Positions 34,801-42,265 are shown, counted from the stretch's first letter. The stretch: 46,141 bases of DNA from Methanobacteriota archaeon (GCA_002726275.1 PBSO01000033.1:1-46141); one strand, 5' to 3'. Notes: generated by a model not told the origin, from the letters alone. A program made the numbers and translations.

Positions 34801-35462
34801 GAGTTGGGGAAGGATGGTGGATGGTCAAGCAATATCATTCCATCAAAATCTTTCAGCGTAAAAGGAGGCTTGGAGTTGTCTAAATTCTTCAGGATGCGGG
34901 TGGAGATGAAGTCTGGATGAGTTCCTCCCAGCCTACTTTCCAAATCTCGCAATATTCTGGAAAAGGAGTGTATTCCGGGACCTTCCCAAGACTCTAGAGA
35001 GTCCTCTAGGGACAGGAAGTGATGCAGTTTGGCCAGAGATTTGGTTTTTCCGAGGCCCCAGGACATTTCTGGAAGGGGATTGATGAGGGGGAAGGCTAGT
35101 TCGGCTGCGGCGGCGACGCAGGCCCCGTGTAGAACTACCTCGAATGCTGGATCTGTGGCAATTCTCCTAGGGAGCCTCAAATCTGCTGATAAGGAGGATT
35201 TCAGTGTCTTCATTGTGTGGTGGGCATTTCTATCGAAGGCGAAACCGAGGTCGCTAATTCGGGACATTGCCTCTCTACGGCTCTCCTCGTTTGGATAGAT
35301 AACGAGAATGTTTGAGGGACCTCCTGCTGAAGTTGGTCGGGGGTCTATTGCTTGTCTGATAAGGTGCTCAAATAGCCATTCAGGAATGCCTCCCGGACTG
35401 ACTTCCTCAATCGTCAATGAAGTATCTCCGGTTGGCATTCGACTCCTCCGAGCGTATGCCAT
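31860..35462 (-). CDS. AddB-like helicase-fold protein with iron-sulfur PD-(D/E)xK nuclease
   Basis: A 1200-residue protein. The N-terminal region keeps the shape of a UvrD-type helicase (ILVIYPNEESRREAM) but has no GxGKT, so it cannot hydrolyse ATP in the usual way, as in RecC-like partners. The C-terminal domain is an AddB/Cas4-type nuclease: SASRLQEWASCPRRGWL with the first Cys, RDLKTSIGK with the catalytic Asp and Lys, DELQLAVYARAW, then C-x2-C-x5-C (SCRYCPVSSICDVRM), the canonical four-Cys iron-sulfur arrangement. It precedes the AddA-like gene with a one-base overlap. An ATG at 35438 is an alternative start. Family assignment rests on motifs, gene order and size. Confidence 0.85.
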   Translation of the reverse strand: MAYARRSRMPTGDTSLTIEEVSPGGIPEWLFEHLIRQAIDPRPTSAGGPSNILVIYPNEESRREAMSRISDLGFAFDRNAHHTMKTLKSSLSADLRLPRRIATDPAFEVVLHGACVAAAAELAFPLINPLPEMSWGLGKTKSLAKLHHFLSLEDSLESWEGPGIHSFSRILRDLESRLGGTHPDFISTRILKNLDNSKPPFTLKDFDGMILLDHPPSFPNSHTKLLLALSKICPIHQLTNPGSYRLGHHGFQLQDISTIKSSSEIPHWVPDHEITAIGESGEFERLMLQKEEHSFNAAISIIQEEISNDNSSRVIVVDPSLKDNYSKWVRLLNNIGFPSQERETLVLSTPVGFWLHELCNIGHGTDAFAMERIRSLSMQVSITPFEKIDAHPSDPSITPDIDPALLSSLARSEHLIGGRGALSRWLETLRIPPTSDVIGPAKESAQWWLLSLSNSIKPLLRKEDRDALENADFFVGCHSGEILPIQDAPINADEWIIHISKILNGENEIQVDGSSIPPEAVLQKILAEHDALRSLQTVMGQSPPKRGSDWVQEASQVIRALNMPTNPMNSSRLRVMTPEMALGCSSDLLIMANVSSASWKLKVPKFAFLGDSERHAYNLLSPEGPIMDARHYLRHITHCAPRVVILDPSLESSFPAAAPIREITDNSQQEPDVFDNESVTPLGPRDLRQSEGIQLRKMIPPERPPLNSASISIPLDVALQRDREARQPTISDEDGYLAESHEDYITSVEPDDFTRSAPEGFDPPRSARRWPLVGAITAIGKKTPTIDPRPLTLLPSGSVTHDSRQGHFEGPKQDVRMWSASRLQEWASCPRRGWLSSGLRARGDEKQSEDLDQRTHGDLMHEIHYDLLCGVLGMEMGKEREIGDAISDDIPVSLAKSGVSRESLMMSALESLDSRARWLERTDAVSTHWRKVLSGMNHREWTEWLSNPSPIPISGRIGAMISSEYEIPDAMPIAFEWDMYGINKSGIEISMPSQICSPDMESIPPIQIRGRIDRVDLLPHDELGTIWVDKSGSDTVAPIRIHGTNWKPRRLVAIRDLKTSIGKSPEERHQTGLLDELQLAVYARAWEVCHPGDLVVGAGISLFGHESEHTLEVSEGYFGIMNELQIGTKTNICSSLHRFPDERGDTSSDQFRAWLAQRLSVALRTAHFASLGRVHPTPSESSCRYCPVSSICDVRMEDDF

Positions 35463-35513
35463 GCCCAGCAGGGGTTATTCAACCCAACTGATAGACAGGA
35501 AGAACGATTGGCG

Positions 35514-36443
35514 TCATTGGTCGGTCTGACGGGGAACCAATGCTGCTAGAAAGCACAGGAGGGTAATGATTCCAGGAGCAGGCAGGGGGGAGCCTTTGTC
35601 TGGTGATTCCTGCTCCCAGTCGACAATCAGGACGATGGACATGTCATCTCCGTCCCAAGCGGGAGGCGGAGTCATGGACAATGTTCCATCTTCGCCTTCC
35701 AATTCTATTGCCTCGTGGAGAACGTGCGAGTAGTACTCAAGACCATTTGAGCCATCTGGGAAGTACGCAGAGTCCTCGACGAATAATATCCATGGGCTCG
35801 TCGCGAAAGACGGGCAATCGTCTGCGCAGGAATACATCATGCCAGATGTGTCCCACGAAATTTCTATCTCTTGCTCTTGGCTTGACGAGGTCATCAATGA
35901 TAGCTGTCCCATGACTGGGGCAGAGGTGCCCTCGGAAATTGATAACGAGTAGTCTTCCACCAGCGAGCTGGTCTTTGCACGGGTCCCGAAGTGCAGCCTC
36001 TCACCGTCGATAACGTTAGTCGGTGCCAATCTAGGTGACCCGCCTGCAAGTGTCACTGCATGCCCATACTGCGATTCCCAACGCTCCTCCGTGCTATTGC
36101 TCCCGAACGGGTCGGTTGGCTCGAACCAATGTCTGTGATAGTGGATCAATTCAACGTCAGAGTCCCCTATTGCCTCATCCATATGTCCCTCTGTAGCTAC
36201 GCAATTGGTGCACCAAGTGGCGGTGTAGACCTCTATGACCGTGGGCAATTCGCTGACATCGGAGGAAACTGCGCTTTCGGTTGAATTATCCGAAAGTGGG
36301 ATGGACAGCCCTCCTATGGTCCCCCCGAATGCCCCTTGTGATACTCTTGCATCTTCCCATTCCACATCGGTATCAGTAGCCGCGGAGGAGATTATCGGGA
36401 TCAATAATAGGAGGGACAGCAGAACTGCTAGTGTGGCCCTCAT
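35514..36443 (-). CDS. Secreted thioredoxin-like protein with C-terminal membrane anchor
   Basis: A 309-residue protein with a signal peptide (about 1-21), a thioredoxin-like domain containing C78-T-N-C81 in TATWCTNCVATEGHMDE, a Ser/Thr- and Asp-rich beta region with a second Cys pair (SCADDC), and a C-terminal PLPAPGIITLLCFLAAL helix followed by Arg. It probably forms or reduces disulfides outside the cell. The C-terminal Pro-Ala-Pro-Gly plus helix plus Arg resembles archaeal surface-sorting or anchor tails, though I cannot name a sorting class. It lies 51 bp upstream of the AddB-like gene on the same strand. Confidence 0.82.
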   Translation of the reverse strand: MRATLAVLLSLLLLIPIISSAATDTDVEWEDARVSQGAFGGTIGGLSIPLSDNSTESAVSSDVSELPTVIEVYTATWCTNCVATEGHMDEAIGDSDVELIHYHRHWFEPTDPFGSNSTEERWESQYGHAVTLAGGSPRLAPTNVIDGERLHFGTRAKTSSLVEDYSLSISEGTSAPVMGQLSLMTSSSQEQEIEISWDTSGMMYSCADDCPSFATSPWILFVEDSAYFPDGSNGLEYYSHVLHEAIELEGEDGTLSMTPPPAWDGDDMSIVLIVDWEQESPDKGSPLPAPGIITLLCFLAALVPRQTDQ

Positions 36444-36482
36444 AGCACGTTGTGGTCACACATGATATTGAACGCTTGTGGG

Positions 36483-37529
36483 TCATTGTGCCTTCTCGAA
36501 GGCATTGATTGCCCTGTCAATATCCTCATCGGTAATGTGCAAATGAGTCACGACCCTTATCGAAGAGTCGTCTATGGTCAGAGCGTCTACTCCTTGTTTG
36601 GATAGACGTGTGACGATATCATCCGCTTGGCCTTGCTTGCAACCGATGTAAACCATGTTGGTCTGAACCTGCTGGAGGTCTACCGAGAAAGTTGGCATCT
36701 GTTCAATTGCCTCGGCCAGCCTCCTTGCTCTTGTGTGATCTTCTGAGAGTCTCGCTATGTTGTTGTCCAACGCATAATTGCCCGCAGCGGCGATGATGCC
36801 TGCCTGCCTCATCCCTCCCCCGAACATTTTGCGCCATCGATGAGCACGTGATATCATTTCTTGAGAGCCTACCAAGACGCTTCCAACGGGAGCCCCGAGT
36901 CCCTTGCTCAGGCATATCGATATCGAGTCATAGTCCCTGGCGATTCGTGAGGGGTCTTCTCCAGTGGCAATTGATGCGTTGAATAACCTGGCTCCGTCGA
37001 TGTGTGAGGTGCAGTCATTATCGCGTGCCACCTTTGCTATTGCATCCATTGTACCCAGTGGGTAGCAAGTACCGCCTCCCCTATTCGAGGTGTTCTCAAC
37101 GCAGACCATGGATCCATTTGGGAAGTGGCCGAGGCTCCCATCCACCTTCCTAATTGCCCTAGAGACGTCATTCGGATTCATGATTCCCCTTTCCCCTGGA
37201 ACCAGTGCAACGGATACTCCCGAGAGAGCAGCGAAACCTCCTCCCTCGTAGATGTAGATGTGGCTGTGAGATTCGGTAATTATCTCGTCCCCGGGCTCGG
37301 TCTGGGCCCTGATTGCAGTTGCGTTAGACATGGTGCCAGAGGATACGAACAGAGCTGCTTCCTTGCCGAGCATACGGGCCAATCTCTCTTGTAGTTCGAT
37401 TACAGTTGGGTCGTCTCCGAGAACATCGTCCCCGACAGTAGCAGAAGCCATTGCCTCTCTCATGTCAGGGGTTGGCTGAGTCACCGTGTCACTACGGAGG
37501 TCGACTCTGTCAGATGGGTAATCGCGCAC
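36483..37529 (-). CDS. ltaE: Low-specificity L-threonine aldolase (PLP enzyme)
   Basis: A ~348-residue fold-type I PLP enzyme that splits threonine or allo-threonine into glycine and acetaldehyde. Signatures: DLRSDTVTQPTPDMREAM at the N-terminus, GDDVLGDDPTVIELQ, ALFVSSGTMSNATAI, HIDGARLFNA and SICLSKGLGAPVGSVLVG, whose Lys binds PLP. The open frame runs 45 codons further to an ATG at 37664, but that extension is non-homologous in character and crosses regulatory repeats. I chose GTG 37529, which gives the family length and starts five residues before the conserved block. A TTG slightly upstream is an alternative. Two bp-scale inverted repeats lie just upstream. Confidence 0.88.
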   Translation of the reverse strand: MRDYPSDRVDLRSDTVTQPTPDMREAMASATVGDDVLGDDPTVIELQERLARMLGKEAALFVSSGTMSNATAIRAQTEPGDEIITESHSHIYIYEGGGFAALSGVSVALVPGERGIMNPNDVSRAIRKVDGSLGHFPNGSMVCVENTSNRGGGTCYPLGTMDAIAKVARDNDCTSHIDGARLFNASIATGEDPSRIARDYDSISICLSKGLGAPVGSVLVGSQEMISRAHRWRKMFGGGMRQAGIIAAAGNYALDNNIARLSEDHTRARRLAEAIEQMPTFSVDLQQVQTNMVYIGCKQGQADDIVTRLSKQGVDALTIDDSSIRVVTHLHITDEDIDRAINAFEKAQ

Positions 37530-37762
37530 GTTTATTGCAGAATCGCTATCACATATCAAGTGATTCTGTATTTTCTTCTCAGTGCGTAGCACTGAAACCC
37601 ATGTTAATATTACTAGATAATGCAGTGGACAGCAAGTGTTACTGGGAACACCGGCAAAATGCAAAACATGTGTTTTTCGCCGTTTTTAGGGCTTTTGATA
37701 GGTTCCAATTATAAGATATGGGTGTTGTCGACAACCGCTCACTAAGGTGAGGAGGAAAAAAT
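37530..37762. promoter_or_regulatory. Divergent regulatory region, ltaE / aquaporin-like gene, rich in inverted repeats
   Basis: This 233-bp AT-rich gap holds four notable elements. TCAGTGC-GTA-GCACTGA (37579-37595) is a perfect seven-base inverted repeat. AAAACA-TG-TGTTTT (37663-37676) is a perfect six-base inverted repeat. A TATA-like TTATAAG is at 37709-37715, and the 12-base palindrome GTTGTCGACAAC is at 37724-37735, between the TATA box and the expected start of the plus-strand transcript. A strong ribosome-binding site (GGTGAGGAGG, 37746-37755) precedes the ATG at 37763. The pattern suggests a strong, regulated promoter for the aquaporin-like gene. Confidence 0.55.
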
Positions 37763-38350
37763 ATGGAAATGGACAACAGAGCAATGATGAATGAAGTTGG
37801 AGGTGCCTTTATGGTATCCTGGATGGTTCTCGCGGGAGCCGGCCTAGGAAGCCTAGAGGGCGCTGTCCTACTAGCTGCAGCATGGATGGCAATCAGTGGA
37901 GCGCACATCCTGCCTGTTGTTACTTGGTGCCACATGATGACCGGTGACCTGAGTGACACAGACGGAATGATGGGTAACGCTATGCTACTCCTATCGCAGG
38001 TAGTCGGTGCCGCACTAGCGATCGCACTGATGACCGAGGCTGGAGCTATAGAGACCGGTTGGGCAGCAACAGCCTGGGAGGCCCCTGAGCTATGGGGAGC
38101 ACTCGGGATGATTGCAGGTGGTGCAGTATTCTGGACCATCTACACCCGATGTGACGCATGGGTAGCGGCCTTCTCGTTGATGGCCCTTGCCGGTGCCATG
38201 GGCGGAATGGACGCAGCGCACGAGATGGGAGCCTCGCTCCTAAGCGGCGCGGACGGCATCCAGGATGTCGCCCTAGACTGGATCGTTGACGGCCTACTAG
38301 TAGGTCTCGGCGCCAGAGTCGGCGTAATGGTCGACGACGCAGTCGCCTGA
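37763..38350 (+). CDS. Compact aquaporin/MIP-like membrane protein with both NPA motifs altered
   Basis: A 195-residue protein with about six transmembrane helices. The first half matches the MIP pattern: a Glu in helix 1 (N10-E-V-G-G), then S45-G-A-H-I-L-P-V-V-T54, which aligns with SGAH(I/L)NPAVT, and S-Q-V-V-G-A (78-83), which aligns with the conserved Q-x-x-G-A of helix 3. In the second half, GGMDAAHEMGASLL (147-160) falls where GxAMNPARDFGPAL is expected. Thus NPA is LPV in the first box and DAA in the second, and the selectivity-filter Arg is His153. MIP proteins usually have 230-280 residues, so this is very short. Water, glycerol or another small solute is possible, and so is loss of transport. 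The homology is inferred by eye. Confidence 0.6.
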   Translation: MEMDNRAMMNEVGGAFMVSWMVLAGAGLGSLEGAVLLAAAWMAISGAHILPVVTWCHMMTGDLSDTDGMMGNAMLLLSQVVGAALAIALMTEAGAIETGWAATAWEAPELWGALGMIAGGAVFWTIYTRCDAWVAAFSLMALAGAMGGMDAAHEMGASLLSGADGIQDVALDWIVDGLLVGLGARVGVMVDDAVA

Positions 38351-38382
38351 GATCGATAACACGATTGGTCAGAATTACGTAA

Positions 38383-38414
38383 GGCGGGCTGGGGGGTTCA
38401 CTCCCAGTCCCGCC
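38383..38414 (+). terminator. Strong hairpin followed by pyrimidine/T-rich tract
   Basis: GGCGGGCTGGG pairs with CCCAG-T-CCCGCC (11 base pairs, one bulged T, nine-base loop). It lies 33 bases after the aquaporin-like stop and is followed by a T/C-rich run (about 38427-38441). It fits a terminator for this highly expressed-looking gene, and also separates it from the convergent pth2 gene. Confidence 0.7.
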
Positions 38415-38437
38415 CAATCTCAAACATCTTTCTTATC

Positions 38438-38788
38438 CTATTTGACCAGCGGCAGGCTGCTCGTAATCGAGTCTATGGAACTCCTGGGCCCGGGTCCTAT
38501 CCCTACGACGGTCACAGTGCCTGGTGGAATCTCGGTGTGTCCTGCGTCCTTGACCATGTGTGCTATCAGACCGCTCTCGGCTGCTTCTCCGTAGATCCTT
38601 CTCAGGCCCTCAAGGTGAGGGGCTGCAACCACTATCTTGCGAGCTCCCTCGCTGAGGTATCTCTTCAGTAGCTTTGGTTCCCGAGAGCTCGCCTTCAGTA
38701 CACACTCGCTTACGGCGTGGCCGCATTGCGCTGCTAGCTTTCCCTTTGACAGGTTAAGATCAGCTCTTGTAACCAACACCATGGTCAA
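38438..38788 (-). CDS. pth2: Peptidyl-tRNA hydrolase, archaeal/eukaryotic type
   Basis: A 116-residue Pth2 enzyme that frees tRNA from stalled peptidyl-tRNA. The family pattern is clear: LVTRADLNLSKGKLAAQCGHAV at the N-terminus (seen as LNLSKGKLAAQCGHA), GLRRIYGEAAESGL, and HTEIPPGTVTVVGIGPGP. Length is normal. Start at 38788 or at the second Met two codons later (38782). It follows the ECF S-component gene with almost no gap, so it is in the same transcript. Confidence 0.96.
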   Translation of the reverse strand: MTMVLVTRADLNLSKGKLAAQCGHAVSECVLKASSREPKLLKRYLSEGARKIVVAAPHLEGLRRIYGEAAESGLIAHMVKDAGHTEIPPGTVTVVGIGPGPRSSIDSITSSLPLVK

Positions 38789-38789
38789 G

Positions 38790-39440
38790 TCAGCTTCTGA
38801 GCGCGACAGTCTCTCTCACCACCGTTCTTCTTGTATTGTGCCGAGACATAATCTCGGATATTGGGTTTGAGAGCCAAGCCACGAAGAAGACGTTTCCAGA
38901 CGCGTGGAGGATGTCGAACGGGATTCCCGAAATGATGTACACAGGCAGCATCTCCGCACCGAATGAGTGTAGTGCACTGAGGGAGACTACCCAGTCAAAG
39001 AGGAATGCCGCGGCGACCGAGAAGGCAGCAACCCTAGAAACAGAAATGGAACCAGAGAGTGTCATTCTATCGGAAAGAAGGGAGCCTGCTATCCCTACCA
39101 GTGACCAACCGGCTGCTTGGTACAGTGTCCAAATTCCATGGCCGAGGAAAATGTTCGAGATTAGCGCAATTGTGGTAGCGAGGACTGTGGATCGAGCGGC
39201 GCCGTAGTGAACTCCGGCTAGGAGGACAATTGCCGTGACCGGTTGTATGTTAGGGAGGGGGTCCAGAAGGACCCTTCCAGAAACTGCGAATGCACCTAGC
39301 AGGACTAGTACCATGGCATCGTTTCCAGGGGTCAGAGTCTTCTCTGCCTTCCACATCGACCACCCAATTATAACAAGAAGGGAGACGTTCAATATGAAGG
39401 TCTCAGCAGGAGATAAAGTCACAGCATGCGCGTCTAACAT
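38790..39440 (-). CDS. ECF transporter S component (vitamin-binding, CbrT-like)
   Basis: A 216-residue protein with about six helices. The stretch GAFAVSGRVLLDPLPNIQP, then VTAIVLLAGVHYG, LISNIFLGHGIWTLYQAAGW and a C-terminal HASGNVFFVAWLSNP are characteristic of ECF substrate-binding subunits, and closest by eye to the group that includes cobalamin-type S components. The S component captures a vitamin and works with shared EcfA/EcfA'/EcfT subunits, none of which is in the window. The upstream gene is a DUF4430-like protein, a combination that fits cobalamin uptake. The substrate is inferred. Confidence 0.78.
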   Translation of the reverse strand: MLDAHAVTLSPAETFILNVSLLVIIGWSMWKAEKTLTPGNDAMVLVLLGAFAVSGRVLLDPLPNIQPVTAIVLLAGVHYGAARSTVLATTIALISNIFLGHGIWTLYQAAGWSLVGIAGSLLSDRMTLSGSISVSRVAAFSVAAAFLFDWVVSLSALHSFGAEMLPVYIISGIPFDILHASGNVFFVAWLSNPISEIMSRHNTRRTVVRETVALRS

Positions 39441-39499
39441 GGTGGCACCCTCATACAGATGGGAGGAGCCATCTAATCATGATTTTGCTTCTCATTGCC

Positions 39500-40132
39500 T
39501 CACCAGGTCTCTATTTTCCAAGTTACTACACTATCGTCTTCGAGTGGAAGGTCACTGATTCCAACCAGCGCCATCTGACCATTGTGGTAAAGCCCCCAGT
39601 ATGCTCCAGAAGAGAAGTCTTCTGGGCAGGGAGCAGCATCGCATGGCTCAATCCATCCGATGGAGTCAATTTGCATTCCAAATGAGAATTGAGTTGAATT
39701 GTAGGCAAAGTCACCGCCTGACACCATCACCGCCTCATCCATAAGTTCGATCCCATTTTCAAAGTCAGAGAATCCGCCGATACAGGCCCCAGAGCCATTC
39801 CAGTCGGAGTCGGTCAAGAATTTCGTACCATCACTGTCTATGTGATGCCTTCCACCGCCATAGCCTTCCGGGGCGTTTTCCTCCGGGAAGTTGAAGCAGA
39901 CGACTTGCTTTCCTTCCCAGATGTCCGGTAGTCCATAATGGGAATCCTCGTCATCGTCTACCAACTCCGAAGTCATCCTAGCCCACTCGGTACTCAGAGT
40001 GGGGAATGTGATTAGTAGGAAAAGGACCCAAGCAACAGACAGCGATTTGAGTCTGTTCTCACCATACCTGCCCGATGCACCCACTATCGTGATTATCACG
40101 AATAGGGCTATCAGGGCTACTAAGTCAGACAT
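39500..40132 (-). CDS. Membrane-anchored DUF4430-like protein (transcobalamin-C-domain-like)
   Basis: A 210-residue protein. Two hydrophobic helices (about 3-20 and 31-48) precede an extracellular domain. Its end (about 147-210), with FSFGMQIDSIGW, YWGLYHNGQMALVGI and a final SVVTWKIETW, resembles DUF4430, the small beta domain shared with transcobalamin and intrinsic factor, where a W/Y-x-x-x-x-NG turn and a terminal strand are typical; the usual GD before the last strand is DD here. Paired Cys at 79/117 and 164/169 could form disulfides. It precedes the ECF S-component gene by 59 bp on the same strand. The assignment is tentative. Confidence 0.6.
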   Translation of the reverse strand: MSDLVALIALFVIITIVGASGRYGENRLKSLSVAWVLFLLITFPTLSTEWARMTSELVDDDEDSHYGLPDIWEGKQVVCFNFPEENAPEGYGGGRHHIDSDGTKFLTDSDWNGSGACIGGFSDFENGIELMDEAVMVSGGDFAYNSTQFSFGMQIDSIGWIEPCDAAPCPEDFSSGAYWGLYHNGQMALVGISDLPLEDDSVVTWKIETW

Positions 40133-40156
40133 GGAAATCTAGTGGAGCGTCGAAGG

Positions 40157-40167
40157 TAATTTAACTA
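40157..40167 (-). promoter_or_regulatory. TATA-like box for the DUF4430/ECF/pth2 unit
   Basis: TAGTTAAATTA on the minus strand is centred about 29 bp before the ATG at 40132, which would give a leaderless transcript. A second AT-rich stretch lies at about 40170-40182. The gap between this unit and gatE is only 70 bp. Confidence 0.4.
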
Positions 40168-40202
40168 TGCTAATAGAATTAAAGACGGCGAATAATAGGG
40201 CT

Positions 40203-42233
40203 TTAATCTAACATCTCGGATATTTTCTCCCTTAGGATCTTGCTGACGACCTTCCCATCTGCTGAACCCCCCAGTTTGCCCATAACTACTCCCATGAGTG
40301 GACCTATTGCTCCTTGCCCTCTCTCCATGATGAATTCCTCTCGCTCCTTCAGAACCTCGACCACAGCAATTTCTACTTCGCTATCCCCCGCGGGAGTGAA
40401 TCCCCTCGATGAAGCCTCGGATGCCATCCACTCCAAGAGGTAGTCCGTATCTTCGGATTGGGCCTCAGCGACCAATGGAGAGACTCCATCCCTGGTCATC
40501 ACTCCCTCCTCTCTGAGGTGAATGGCAACTTCCAGGGCCCGTAGCTTCGAGGTACCAAATTCCAAGAGTGCACTGGCCCATGCCTTTGCAGGAATCTTGA
40601 GTGCGCCCTCGATGCCTTCGACTAGTAAATCATCCAACTCATTGTTCAGTATCGACTCTGCCTGATTCTCGGAAATGTCGTAGGAGCCTATTCTTTCTGC
40701 TCTCTCGGATGATGTCAGCGGTAGATCGCCGCATATCTCACCCCACCTGTCAACAGAGAGGCTGAGGACGGGGACATCTGTCTCAGGGTACATCCTCGCA
40801 CCGCCTGGAAGTGGCCTCAGCGCGGTAGTCGTTCCATCCTCGGGCTGACCTTTCCTAATTACCACGTTCCGTACTTCCTGAGGTATTCTGTGGTATGCCA
40901 TTCGGGCCCTGTTGACAACCGATTCCAAAGCTAATTCGGCCTGCCACTGTGGGGCTACGCAGATTGCGAAGGCGTCTGAGTCCGAAAGTGCGAGTGATTC
41001 TCTGATGTCTTCAACCTCTGCTTGCCCTATTCCATATGCAGGTAGCTCGTCAGAGTGGAAGATTCCGGCGACCCCTGCTAGTTTGGCCGCACTTGCCAGC
41101 TCCCTCCCTAGGCGGGGCAATTGGGAGCCTTCGGAGTCCTCCTCCTTCGAACCCAGCTTACCTGAAAACCCCGGTAGGGAAATACATAGGGCGCTATCGC
41201 CATTCTGAATGGACTCTGTCACCCTCTTGGAGTCGCAGCCAGACAGGGAGTCGGAAACATCGTGAATCTCTAGGGGTATCTTCGATTGTGCCGAGAGGGC
41301 GACCCTGCTCTCCACGGGACCCTCTGTCTTCCTCCTATCTGGTGGGAGAGGCGGGAGTCCTGCTTCGTTGCGTAGTTGATTGGCCAATCTGTACATGTGC
41401 AGTTGCCTTGCCATCTCCAGTCTGATAATCCTTGGAATCCAGTCTAGGTCCTGGCACCCCTTGATCTCCACCCTATCACCACATGCGATGCTGACATTGA
41501 GATCCTGCCTGATGGAGCCGAGTCCCCTCCTGACCCTCCTGGTGTCCCTCAGCAGTGTTCCCAGTGCCAATGCTGTCTCCTTTGCATGGTCAGGGGAGAT
41601 TACGTCTGGGTCAGTTGCAATCTCCACGAGAGGTACGCCCAGCCTGTCGAGAGTGTAAGTGACGACCTCCCCCCTAGGCGTGGTTGTAGCGTCGAGCTTC
41701 CTGGCTGAGTCTTCTTCAAGGCATATTACCGCGATTCCGACGTCCCCGGAGGGAGTCGTTATCACGCCGTTCGTGGAGACTAGAGTCGTCCTCTGAAAGC
41801 CGCTGGTGTTTGACCCGTCGACCACTGTCTTCCTCATGGCCTGCATCGCGGGGACTGGCTTTGCCCCCATCATCGCCGAAATGGTAAGTGCTACCTCTAC
41901 TGCGTCTATGTCGTGGCGCATTGGAGGTGCCTCGTCCATCTCGATGAGCCCGGAATTTGGAGACTGGATGTATACGAAGGAACGGTTCCTCCTCTGCTCG
42001 AACCTAGCTGCCACGTCGACCACGCCACCCTCCCCTCTGGATGCCCTGAGCTTTCTCTCGGATACGCCCCAATCAGATGGGACGTCATCAATACCGAATT
42101 CATAGAGCTCGCTTGGCATCCTGGAGTGCAGTTTGCCTGTCGCTAGTTGCTGATGTATCTCGAGCCCGCACATGAACCCGAGAGCCGCTGGATCCAATTC
42201 CGAGGACGCGGATACGTCGCCAATGGGCTCCAT
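40203..42233 (-). CDS. gatE: Glutamyl-tRNA(Gln) amidotransferase subunit E
   Basis: A 676-residue subunit of the archaea-specific GatDE complex that converts Glu-tRNA(Gln) to Gln-tRNA(Gln). The N-terminus GFMCGLEIHQQLATGKLHSR and the ADEAPP-like block (IQSPNSGLIEMDEAPP), VEIATDPDVISPDHA and RVRRGLGSIRQDLNVSI belong to the GatB/GatE cradle (kinase) domain. A central AspRS-like insertion and a C-terminal helical tRNA-binding YqeY-like tail (ERGQGAIGPLMGVVMGKLGG) follow. GatD, which supplies ammonia, is not in the window. It lies 32 bp after mcm on the same strand. Confidence 0.95.
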   Translation of the reverse strand: MEPIGDVSASSELDPAALGFMCGLEIHQQLATGKLHSRMPSELYEFGIDDVPSDWGVSERKLRASRGEGGVVDVAARFEQRRNRSFVYIQSPNSGLIEMDEAPPMRHDIDAVEVALTISAMMGAKPVPAMQAMRKTVVDGSNTSGFQRTTLVSTNGVITTPSGDVGIAVICLEEDSARKLDATTTPRGEVVTYTLDRLGVPLVEIATDPDVISPDHAKETALALGTLLRDTRRVRRGLGSIRQDLNVSIACGDRVEIKGCQDLDWIPRIIRLEMARQLHMYRLANQLRNEAGLPPLPPDRRKTEGPVESRVALSAQSKIPLEIHDVSDSLSGCDSKRVTESIQNGDSALCISLPGFSGKLGSKEEDSEGSQLPRLGRELASAAKLAGVAGIFHSDELPAYGIGQAEVEDIRESLALSDSDAFAICVAPQWQAELALESVVNRARMAYHRIPQEVRNVVIRKGQPEDGTTTALRPLPGGARMYPETDVPVLSLSVDRWGEICGDLPLTSSERAERIGSYDISENQAESILNNELDDLLVEGIEGALKIPAKAWASALLEFGTSKLRALEVAIHLREEGVMTRDGVSPLVAEAQSEDTDYLLEWMASEASSRGFTPAGDSEVEIAVVEVLKEREEFIMERGQGAIGPLMGVVMGKLGGSADGKVVSKILREKISEMLD

Positions 42234-42265
42234 CGTACCACCGGAACGGGCATTCGCTCATAGGG

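Noticed and set aside
37530-37664. N-terminal extension of threonine aldolase to the ATG at 37664
   Set aside because: The extra 45 residues do not look like the family N-terminus and would overlap inverted repeats in the regulatory gap.
37639-38139. 166-codon open frame antisense to the aquaporin-like gene
   Set aside because: Pro/Ser/Ile-rich shadow; the plus gene has promoter, ribosome-binding site, membrane pattern and terminator.
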